From contig JASBNA010000030.1 of NCBI GenBank assembly GCA_038087015.1, positions 248,001 to 312,000 of the forward strand: DNA of 64,000 nucleotides. Reading direction: 5' to 3'. Below are positions 47,913-58,054 of this stretch, piece by piece; positions within the stretch are counted from its first letter, which is position 1, and each line of letters begins with the position of its first letter. The DNA is from Cerrena zonata. Taxonomy: Eukaryota > Basidiomycota > Agaricomycetes > Polyporales > Cerrenaceae. The notes beneath the pieces are model-generated. The model saw only the letters and a program-made list of their open reading frames with translations. It did no database searches and was not told where the DNA came from. A program made the translations under genes and the position numbers.

Positions 47913-49542
47913 ATGGCCATATTAGCAGCCTTGGGGTCGTTTGTCACCGTGATAGCGCTATTTGCACTATACATATGGTCAAACGACAAAAAGATGAAAG
48001 CACCACCACCTAACAATCTTGGCTCGAAGGCATGGAGTAACAAGTTGATACATGATACTTATGAGAGGGTTTCTACGAATCCTCGTTTGTTAGAGGGAAG
48101 GCTGCAGCCAAAGACTAGACGGAGGTATATTGTCGTTGGTGGCGTAAGTGCCGCTCAGTGCACCTATCTAAATAACGATTTACATACACGGTGTGGTTGT
48201 CTAGGCTGGTTTTGTCGGTGGCTGGCTCGTTCTTCAACTCCTAGAACGCGGTGAAGACCCACGAAGGATCCGAATTGTTGACATACGTCCACCTACTCGT
48301 AAAGACCTCAAAGAAGTGGCGTCGAGTGTCGACTTTGCCCAAGCAGATATCACCGACCTTGATGCTTTACTGAAGGCATTCCAGAAGCCTTGGTCATTCA
48401 GCACTTCCCCTGGTGAACCCGAACCTAAACTTACAATATTCCACACCGCCGCGATCATCCGTTTCTTCGAACGGCATCCTAGCCTTTTGTCTCTCTCTGA
48501 CAAGATTAATCTAGAGGGGACAACAAATGTAATCAATGCTGCAAAGGAAGTTGGAGCTTCAACCCTCGTGTATACGTCCTCAGGATCAGTCGCTGTTCGG
48601 AGGTCGAGTTTCTGGCTCTGGCCTTGGCAAAGCGAGCCGAAGTATTTTATGCAGGTCCTTAATGATGATGATGGAATACTCCCGAAGAAACATGAAGAGT
48701 TCTTCTCGAATTATGCCGTTTCGAAATTACGTGCTGAACGCGTTGTTCGTGGGGCGGATGGTTCCAAGTCCGGCAATGGCGTCCTTAGAACAGGTTGTGT
48801 GAGACCAGGCAATGGGATTTTCGGTCCCGGAGGAGATATTCTTGTCGACAGACTACTTCGAGAGAAAGTCAACCCAACTTGGGTCCCCACAGTTATGCAA
48901 TCATTTAGCTACGTCGAGAATTGCACTCTCGCGCATCTGTGTTACGAACGTCGTCTCAACGAACTTCAAGAAGGTAGCAAGAACCCCGACATTGGCGGCC
49001 AGGCATTCAATATCACGGACGCTGGTCCCACACCGACATATGGCGACATTTACACCGCTGTCAATATTCTAAGCAAAGGCGCTGCGACGTTCATTTATCT
49101 CTCCCCAACATTTATCATGTCTATCGCCCATTTGGTCGAATGGTACTACGTTGCCCGGCATCTTCTCGTCCAATCCTCCCTGAGCTTCCTTGGAAAGCTC
49201 TTCCCTGCTATACGGGGAGACGTAATTTTCCTCCAGCCCTCCATGTTCTCCCTAACGAACGTTCACCTGATTTTCGATGATTCCCGTGCGCGTTCACCAC
49301 CGGAGAAAGGTGGACTGGGTTACAACCCACCTTGCACGACGCTAGAAGGTGTATGTAAGGTTATCTTGGAATACGAGAAAAGCGGTGGTGAGGTGGTGGA
49401 TAGAGCCGTCGCTGGACACCCTGAACCGACGACTTTGATTTTCGATCCAACCATGTCAGAGAAGGGTGTGGTAGAAGTGGTAGAAGCTGTAGAGAAGATA
49501 AGTAATGGCTTGAAGGTGGACCCTACCAAAGCATGGAACTAG
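47913..49542 (+). CDS. 3-beta-hydroxysteroid dehydrogenase-like NAD(P)-dependent enzyme, membrane-anchored
   Basis: Two exons (47913-48143, 48205-49542) give 522 residues. Residues 3-22 form a hydrophobic anchor (AILAALGSFVTVIALFALYI). The Rossmann loop is split by the intron: VVGG then AGFVGGWL. Further features are HTAAIIRFFERHP, INLEGTTNVINAAKEVGA, VYTSSG, and the catalytic YxxxK in YAVSKLRAE, with a second hydrophobic stretch near TFIYLSPTFIMSIAHLVEW. The family (3-beta-HSD / sterol-4-alpha-carboxylate 3-dehydrogenase, ERG26-like) acts on sterols or related lipids at the ER. The protein is longer than yeast Erg26 (about 350) owing to the N-terminal anchor and extra segments, so it may be a paralogue with another substrate rather than the ergosterol enzyme. 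Confidence 0.85.
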
Positions 49543-50374
49543 AGGATAGGTTTCGTGGAAATGTATGTATTTATTTTGTTGTAGGATTTTTGGTGAGTCG
49601 GATTGCTGTTTCTTCCTGATGCCGATTGTGATCTTCCCTTGCGAACAGGAACTTGTACCCTTGTTCTTATATTCATGTCGAGAGCACATTCTCGTAAAAT
49701 CATGATGATAATACTGGTTGTGCTGCACGGACTAACCTCGGAGTTACGAAGAGGTGACGTCTTTCGTCAGTCACGGTGTTCGTCATGCATCTTTCTGGCA
49801 CAGCGGACCGCGTAGTCTACGCAAGTCTACATCACATTGAGCGACTTCATCTCATCGTCCTAACCTCTGTTCACCTACTAGTACACGTTGAGTACACGTA
49901 CTTTCACAGCTTTCACTCACTAGTAACAAACTGACGCAGTGATTGCTACTCATACTGAAGTTCGGACCAAATAGTGGATCGCCTGCTTGCCAGGGTTAAA
50001 TTTATCGCAGCCATCCTCATCTATCCTCATCTGTATCTTGCAGACAGATGACCTCACGGAAGATCGATCTCGCCATACGATTCATTTCTTTATGCCTTTA
50101 CATGCCGTCAGGCATCCCTGTTATCTTATCCTCACCTCAATACATCCAGATCCCAGGCTCATCCCACACACTATTCTACGGAACGTCTTCCCCAGGATGA
50201 GAAGTATAACCCCCATCCCAGCTCGGCATTCCGGAGCACACATTACGTGAATTATTGTCTTGGATCCATCTAGAGAATATGCACGTCGGACGGACCTTCC
50301 TCGTTAACTTGTTGACTCTAAACCACCATCTCTTCTAGGACGTGCATTTGAGACGGAGAGAGGACATCGATACT
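49543..50374. promoter_or_regulatory. Upstream region of the zinc dehydrogenase gene
   Basis: 832 bp between two plus-strand genes. CT- and CA-rich blocks occur at 50010-50200. No coding signal. Confidence 0.45.
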
Positions 50375-51953
50375 ATGAGTGGAACTATGAAAGCAGTCTA
50401 TTATCATGCGGTGAGTCTATAGTCATCTCCGTTTGCTTTAGCGTGAGATTGGAACTTGGAACTTCGCTCTATAGCCTCAGAACTTTGAGATTCGAGAGGT
50501 TCCCATACCTCAGGTCGGAGATGATGAAGTGCTTTTCAAAGGTATGTCCGACCCTTTTGAATCAATCATCGCGATTCGATTCGATTGAAGTATGGTTTAG
50601 TAACATGCTGTGGTACGTCCGGATTCATACTGTACGATCGTGGGGAGCCGATATATATATGTCCATGCCTACTGTTAAGGTATTTGCGGAACGGACAAAC
50701 ACGTACATGATGGAGAGTTCATCGCCAAATTCCCTGTAAGCAACGGACTAAATCTGACACCACACGACATTTATATTTAACATGCCGAATTAGCTTATCC
50801 CCGGCCACGAAGTCGTCGGTGTAATTGCAGAAGCGGGTAAGAATGTCAAGGGATTCGCAAAAGGCGATCGTGTGGTTGCCGATCCTGGTTATACCGTAAG
50901 CTCTCCATTATACTCAAACTCAAACCTCGAATCAATTCTGGTCCACGATATTTTAGTGTGGGAAGTGTTACCATTGCCGCAGAGGCAGATCCCTGTTGTG
51001 CGAACAGTTCGAAGGCAGGGGTGTGACCATGGCTGGTGGTTTCGCCGAGTACTGCATCTTGTCAGTTTAGCATCTTCTCTCTTACATTAAACCTACTCGC
51101 CTTCTAATTGACATCCTACCCTTTCAGCGAGGCGAAGAAAGTTTATAAAATTAACAACCTGACAGACGAAGAAGCTACACTCATCGAACCAGCCGCATGT
51201 GCCGTACACGGTTGCGATCAGCTCAATGCACCCGTTGGCATCGATGCGTTAATTATCGGGGCCGGACCGACGGGTCTTATTCTTGCTCAACTCCTCAAAT
51301 TGAACGGTGCTCACAAAGTAACGATTGCAGCCAACAAAGGTATCAAGACCGAAGCTGCAAAACAACTAGGTGCTGGTGACGAATATATCGAGTTGGACCG
51401 GTCAAATCCCGACGCTCAGTGGGAGCAGCTTAAGAAGGATAACCCCTATGGATTTGATGTTGTGGTAAGTGTATCTGACCACGAGATCAAGAATAAGATT
51501 GAACCTTCAATTTATTATGTAGGTCGAAGCAACTGGATCAGAGAAGATTGCTTCGGAGGCAATCAATTATGTTCGTCGAGGTGGAACCCTTATGATCTAC
51601 GGGGTGTATGACAATGCTGCCCGTATACATTGGTCACCGTTCAAGATATTCCTCAACGAGATCAGGGTAAGCGTAGCGCCATAATCCTACGTCAAATTTA
51701 GCTGAAGTGGCAATCCTATGTTGTAGATCATCGGTTCCTTTGCTCAAACGCATTGCTTCCCGAGAGCAGTCGCTTACCTTGACAGTGGGAAGATTAACGT
51801 CAAGGGTCTGGTAAGTTATTTCTCGGTTATGCGTGTGGTCAGGACTGACGTTCAGGGCTTTAGGTTACCGATGCGTACAAAATCCAAGACTACGAAGAGG
51901 CACTGAAGAAGTTGAACAGCCGAGAAGCCGTAAAGATTGTTGTGAAACCGTGA
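50375..51953 (+). CDS. Zinc-dependent medium-chain alcohol/polyol dehydrogenase (arabinitol/sorbitol dehydrogenase-like)
   Basis: Ten exons (50375-50410, 50475-50541, 50601-50612, 50680-50735, 50794-50895, 50957-51060, 51128-51464, 51523-51666, 51727-51810, 51864-51953) give 343 residues. The family oxidises alcohols or sugar alcohols with NAD(P). Catalytic zinc site: Cys in VTCCGICGTD, His-Glu in LIPGHEVVG. Structural zinc: four Cys in [15 protein letters not shown]. The nucleotide fold has [28 protein letters not shown]-type residues and the C-terminus ([19 protein letters not shown]) match D-arabinitol/xylitol-type members, but the substrate cannot be fixed from sequence. Exon 3 is 12 nt long and encodes most of VTCCG, including a residue of the catalytic zinc motif. 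Confidence 0.9.
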
Positions 51954-52363
51954 GCTTGACGTAGAATCGAAAATGCAAGTAGTTGGTAGAAGTTGTCGAA
52001 TACATTCCGGTATCATGATTGTAGAATCGCACCTGCCGCAAGGGAACACGTTATATCAGGATCAGCCTAGACGAGAGGTACCATACCGGTGATCGTAGCC
52101 TGCGAGGAACCGTCGGTGGTTATGAGGCTAACCGAGCAGATTCTGAGATAAACAGCATGGAAAACAGGATGGGTGATTGATAGCAAGAAGACAAGGCAAG
52201 GAGGTTAAGTATACCACACTTAGAGAGTATTATATTACAACTATACTAGTAGCGACGTTTTGATATCTGTATAAGAATGGTAGAACAATCGTCGTAAATA
52301 TTTTGTTCTCGTTAATGTCAACAAAAAACTTACTAACGAAGAGAAACCAGAATATGCACGAGC
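51954..52363. other. Convergent 3' region
   Basis: 410 bp between the dehydrogenase and the first DUF6533 gene, which converge. No coding signal. AT-rich around 52215-52330. Confidence 0.5.
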
Positions 52364-54354
52364 TTATCGCGGAGCCGTTTGAAATCCCTTTGGTGTCCTA
52401 TACGTTTCCCTGCCGTATGGATTTGGGACATAGTCCACCGTCACGCTCTGCTGGACCTGAACCTTAATATCCAGATCCATGTCTCCATAGTCCTTCGACG
52501 GTCTTGAATTCGTTGATGCACTATCTCTCCGGTCATCAACGGACGATTTCTCTTCGCTGGCTCCCCCAGGAGTTGATCTTGAAAACTCATCGTCCAAACG
52601 ATCGCGGTTCTTCGTGTCCGTAAATCGGGTACGCATGGCTTGGGCAATTTCTCGAGGGGAGGTGAGGTTATGAGTTGTTGTGCGAGTGATAGTTTGGACC
52701 GATATAGTTTGACTATGCAGCCTTGCTGCTTCGTCTGGGTGACCATCACGGTTAAAAATGAGATATGGAACAGCTCGAGATCGTCCTTTCGTACCTCGTA
52801 GATGAATTAAGATGCGTTGAGCCATTATCCAGGTAACAACATAGCCAATGGTTGCCCTAACATGTCTGTTGGTGTCAAGTCACTACCTAGACGATGTTAA
52901 GACATACCCTGATGACTGTATGACCATCTTTAGTTGTTGGTAGTCATACGGAAACAAAGATAATGCTTACTTGGATTTCCTCATTGCTTGCACGATACAG
53001 GATAAGATTAAAGACATTTGCAACTAGAGTCGGAGATCAAAATACAACTCTAAAACGCAAGAGAAAGGACATACCTGTCAGGAAAAAGAAGTAGCCGATA
53101 CCATCGTAAAACATTCTGATTACTGTGTTAACAACACTTCTGGTTGGGTACACGATACACTTACAGTTTTATAAAACTTGACATCCTATAGGAATATGTA
53201 TTAGTGAGAGAGTTCATATCGAAATTGGTCACTTACCGATAGAAGGAGGGGACGCCCACGAGAAGGTAATAGGTAGAAATCGACATGGTAATGACATCAT
53301 AGACCATAGCAAAGAGGTAAAATAACCAGACGGTCAGTCTGTTCCGGTGGTTGGCACCGATACAACTATATGGTGGTCAGTTGTTGCACTTGACTACTAT
53401 TAGGCATGAAAACACGCACTTCTGAGTCTGTAAGTTGAAGGAGGCAGATGAGACGGAATACAACTATAACAAATTATCGTTCGAGTCATACCTCATTTTG
53501 TATAGCTAGGAAAATTCTCAAGTCTGAGCGTGTTCCCACAATGAAAGTTAGAAAGCACTCACGGATACGTGCGAAAACGTTTGTGAACACTTCGCTCTGT
53601 ATGGTCAACACCAATTCAGAAGGTGTCAGCAAGGCACAGGCGGAAAGCTGTACGTACAGCTGAGAGGAAGAGAAAAATTATGAGCAGAAACCAGCCCACC
53701 CAGGGTGCACGCCGTGAGATATTGTAGGCTCTATATTTAAATGCATGAGATTCAGTCAATGCCATTGTCAATAGACGTACCTTAGCCCTAAGATGGTTTG
53801 ACAAACTATCATTTGTATCGCTAGTCATCGGAACTACGTTAGTGCTTGCCAAGATGCTCGGGTGACACGTCAACAACTGACGCTTCAATATGGGAGCCAC
53901 CATGTAATACTTCTGACATTCCTCCCATGAAAACGACGCGAAGTAGCCAATATTGCTAACCGCAATAGTGGTAATACTCAGATATCTAGACACCAATATT
54001 TTGAAACATCACATTCACGTTCAATACATCACCAGAATCACGAGCACGCACCTGAGAAGGATGAACAAGATGCATCCCGGACTCAACCTCCATGACGTCT
54101 GGCTCCGATAGAATCTCCATTCTGCAGGCAAGGTTATGATGTAGCTGTGATCATCGTCGAAGCGAGGAGAGAAAAGGAAAAGGAAAGGATGTTAGCAAAT
54201 ATCAAGACTTATACGCAGACGAAGAAGCTGATGGGCGCCATAACTCCTGTTGAACTTACTCGTAAGCCGCAATGGCCATGGCTCCGATTCGAAGGTAGGC
54301 TGCCCCATCGTCTGCAAGGAACTTGACGGGTTCTGTCTCTAGAATTTGATTCAT
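52364..54354 (-). CDS. DUF6533-type multi-pass membrane protein, copy A
   Basis: Fifteen exons (54260-54354, 54052-54144, 53882-53985, 53781-53820, 53658-53730, 53563-53596, 53492-53505, 53420-53427, 53237-53365, 53165-53185, 53075-53115, 52971-53023, 52908-52915, 52795-52856, 52364-52734) give 381 residues. The N-terminus matches the DUF6533 pattern YLRIGAMAIAAYDYIITLPAEW. About seven hydrophobic segments follow (for example RYLSITTIAVSNIGYFASF, APWVGWFLLIIFLFLSA, LTVWLFYLFAMVYDVITM), then a 125-residue cytosolic tail rich in Thr, Ser, Asp and Arg. The family is expanded in mushrooms and its function is unknown; the layout is receptor-like. Exons of 8, 8 and 14 nt are needed. The 60-nt intron 52735-52794 is a multiple of three with no stop, so retention would insert 20 residues. 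A paralogue lies next to it at 55273-57020. Confidence 0.82.
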
Positions 54355-55272
54355 GGGTGTGCTATGTTAATACTAGAGCTGGCGAAGGAACAGATGTTCA
54401 TAGGTGAGAGAGAGTGGGATGAAGCACTGGGTGAACAAGAATAAGAGGGAGAGAGATCGGGTTAGAGGGAGTCTAATCAGACAGTCATGACAGGTGGTCA
54501 CGGCGTGGTCTAAGGGAGGTCAAGAGAAAACGCAAATCCCGGTAGCTGCAGCAAATGCCCAGGGTCGCAAACTCACGCGTGCCGGCATAAGGGCGGACTG
54601 ATACGGGTGTCTGTAGACCGTGGATGCATGTATCAGGACCGCAATTCAATCACAAAAAGTGTCGACTCGAGCGCGTGCTCGTTTGAGTAAAATTCAATCA
54701 TACATACATCTGACCCTCGAGTCTGGTACTAAATTCTTCCAATTTAGGCGATTCCATCGCCCGATAAGGAATGATTCACCCTAACTACCCCTCCCCTGAC
54801 AAGTATACACGCCTTCGTGCCTGAGAATATTCGAGAGCCGACGCTTGAGAGGCATTATCAAGATCTCTCCGCAGTATTTTGCACCCGTCTGAGCACTTTA
54901 GTTCCCACTTCATGACCCAATCACAATCCATTTATGGACCCATATACTCAAACCACTTGGGCTCGAAAACGGATCATATCGACATCTGTGGTATTGCGAT
55001 GATATGGACATAACAGTACAAGAATCCCCTATTAGCATGGTTGCCCTTAACCCAGTGATATTATTTATACAAAGCCGCCAGGGAGGAAGGTCGGAGTTAG
55101 GTTTGCCTAGGTTCTGTTGCCGAGTGTGAACTGGAGGCGTCATGATGAGAAAGCGACGTGCAGAACTATGATTGAACGAACTTGCTCCGCCTTCTCCACG
55201 TTTCACCCCGAGCTGTTACCACCTTACGACAACAACAAGGGCTAGAAGTTAGCATCATCAACTGTATCAACG
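54355..55272. promoter_or_regulatory. Region between the two DUF6533 paralogues
   Basis: 918 bp that should hold the copy A promoter and copy B terminator. The minus-strand frame 54910-55206 has no family match. No repeat relates it to the region upstream of copy B. Confidence 0.45.
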
Positions 55273-57020
55273 TCATCGTGACAACCTATCTCGGCCCCAC
55301 CGAGATGAGCGCGAAGACCGGTAAGTTTCTCTGTCTAACGCAGCAGGTAGATAGTCCACTGTCACTGTGTGCTCGATCTGGACTTGCACATCCAACTCGA
55401 CATCTGACCTCGCTCGTTGGTGACGGACATCATAAGCGCTCTCGGTTGGATGTCGAGCTTTCAAATTATACTCGGCGTCCAGTGGGTCTTTGCCATTCGT
55501 GCTGTGCTCGAATTGAGAGCGCATCGCGCGCGAGACATCGGCCGCTGAATGTATTTGTCGTGGCACAACTTGTTTGAGCTGCTGTTCCGCTGCGGCGTCT
55601 AGAAAGGACAAAGTGACAAGACGGCGATATAATTTGAGTTAGCATTCGGACTAGAAGACCGTTTAGGTTGTGACAACGTACCTCGGAGGTGTATCAGGAT
55701 CCTTTGACTCATGATCCAAGTCACGGCGTATCCGACAGAAGCACTACAAATTGAAGTTTGCAATGGTGAGATAGTGCCATAGTAATAAATGAATAAGGGA
55801 TGGATCACGCACCCCTGATGATTGAATACTTTCATCGCTTGCGCGGTATATTATTAAATTGAAAACATTTGCGGCTGGAACAAAAATATGAGAAAAGGTG
55901 GTTAGGACCTCAACAGAAATGCACATTACCTGTGAGTATGACAAAATATCCTAGGCCGTCATACAGCATTCTGGTGGAGCATCCATGAATAACCAACACC
56001 GAAATGACACATGTAGTGTTTCACTCACAATTTGACAAGACTAGTCATCCTGCAACAACAGCGTCAATCTCGACATGAAAGACACGAAGACAACACGCAT
56101 ACCTGCCCATAGTGGCCGTCCAATTGATGAGATAGTAAGAAGAAATAGCAATCGTGACGACGTCGTAAGACATAGCAAGAACATAGTAAAGCCAGACGGA
56201 GAGATGAGAAGCACTGTTTCCTGGTGTACAACTGGATAATAATTAGATGAGGGCGGCCAAAGATATATAAGGAAGAAAAACATACTTATGTGCCTGAAAT
56301 TGGTAGGGATGAGATCAGAATGTAATCAAATTTGAAAGGATCCACGTACGCTTTTTTGCGCAGCTAGAATGTCGACATATGTGAGCTCTTAAGGGCCAGA
56401 GCGAAGAAAAAAGTGCACTCACGCGACCGATCCCATAGATTAGTGAACCACTCCATAGCAGTTATAAGAATGAATAAAATTAGCATGGTCCATAGGACCC
56501 GCTGCGAGCGTTTTGATATATTGTATGTTCGGATTCCAAGAATGACTTGAGAGATCATGGTCTGTATCACTGTTTGAGGTGAGTATTAGTGATCGAGCAG
56601 TAATCATCCTTCACCATACCTTTAAAGACAGGCGCGGCAAGAAAATAGTGGTGGCATGTTCGTTCGCTGAAACTCCCAAAGTATCCAACGTTGCTAATCA
56701 TTAATGTCGCAATACTAATGTATCTATAATTCGAAATAAATTTAAACAATGAGGATACTTTCAAGAAATGATGTAGACAACACACACCTGATAAGGATGA
56801 ACAACATGCATCCTGGGCTGACCCACCACGACCTTTGGGCTTTGTAGAATCGATATTCGGCAGGGAGTGTCAAGAGATAACTACAGGGGGAGTTCAATGG
56901 TTATATGAAGTGGCGTATATTGACGGGTCATACGTACTCATACGCAGCGATCGCTATAGAAGCGACGCGGACATACGCTCCGCCGTTCCCTAGAAAAATG
57001 TCCTGAAAATCGTCCGACAT
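55273..57020 (-). CDS. DUF6533-type multi-pass membrane protein, copy B
   Basis: Twelve exons (56938-57020, 56788-56880, 56620-56723, 56423-56569, 56350-56363, 56286-56293, 56103-56231, 56029-56049, 55930-55970, 55813-55874, 55682-55743, 55273-55598), about 362 residues if one extra base is discounted. It aligns with copy A along its length: YVRVASIAIAAYDYLLTLPA, RYISIATLMISNVGYFGSF, QTMISQVILGIRTYNIS, SLVKLMLYDGLGYFVILT, VTWIMSQRILIHLR, and a shared tail end with TVTVDYLP and RETYR. It lacks three introns found in copy A (after the LGIR block, before the W-F-T-N block, and in the IQSSG block). At 55812-55815 four Gs stand where the reading frame needs one fewer before the GT donor. The gene is either slightly broken, mis-assembled, or uses another donor. 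Confidence 0.75.
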
Positions 57021-58054
57021 CCAACACACGAAGCCAACGACTTTGTAGAAAAGACTGTGCGGAGCTGTCGATAGCAGGTGTACAATTAGGAGAAGGGACA
57101 GAATCCGCAGAGAAGGGAAGAGAAGGGGTTGTGAGCGTGATTTTCAAAAGTCGGTCTTCATGACGATGGATTGGCAAGAACAAAAGGAGTTAGAGGGCAA
57201 TGGGGATGAAAGATGGAGACGCAAGGACCCTTGTGAATTGTGCGGCGGATGAAACGTATGTGGATATTGACAGGAGGCACAGCGCCAGGACTTGTTTGTA
57301 GCCGACACTCCGAGCACAGATTTTCGGATATTTCGTTTATGTCGGTCTCGGTCCGACCCCTTCTTACGAACTCACAGAACCTAATCTGAATCTCGATTGC
57401 GCGTAGCGGGATGCCCTGGAGTTAGTTCTGAGACATTTCGAGACGATGCTCTCGCGTGGCTTTGGCTTCGATGGGTTGAAGTTGGTATCAACCCTCGAGT
57501 GTTTTCCCTATACTACTTCTGTTCGTCAGTTGTTTCCAGGTGTACAAGCTAAGTTCCCACCTTAGCCCTTAGCCCTCTTATCATTTTCGCGCCCCATGTG
57601 CACCGCACTTCTCAACCATGACTGATGTTAATGAACAATCCGTCACGGGTCTGCTTTCATTGAACAGTCAAACTCAAGCCATCCCGTTAATCGTCAAACC
57701 CTAGGCAACGTGATTGATATATGGAGTTGATGGCGCGGGAATGGGAAACTCAGGAAAGTACTCTGTCCAATGACCTAGTAATCAGTGCTTTTGGTGATAT
57801 AGAAGCCGGATTTGAGACGGTATTCAGAGCCGCTGGCCCAGACGTAATCGTTAGAGCATAAAGGAAGTAACGTACGCGTTTTTGAGCTTCCTGTACAAAC
57901 TCACCCTGATTAGGAAGTGTGGATGTGTGTTCAGTTTCCCACCACTCCTGATTGTACACTGAGAAGATGCTTCTGGTCTTCTCGGTAAGTAGTTCTGATT
58001 TCTAAATGAGTACAGGCTAATATTAACTATCTTCTACCTTTCCTAAGTCCTGCT
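57021..58054. other. DUF6533-B promoter and LYS2 3' flank
   Basis: About 1 kb. The minus-strand frame around 57750-58010 (YNQEWWETEHTSTLPNQ) has coding-like composition and sits behind an acceptor-like site at about 58007, but I find no start exon or family. It could be an alternative 3' exon of LYS2 or chance. Confidence 0.4.

Noticed and set aside
55182..55577. 131-codon plus-strand frame
   Set aside because: It is the antisense shadow of the tail exon of DUF6533 copy B.
57750..58010. Possible small gene or extra LYS2 exon
   Set aside because: An acceptor-like site precedes it, but no phase-matching donor or start exon was found.
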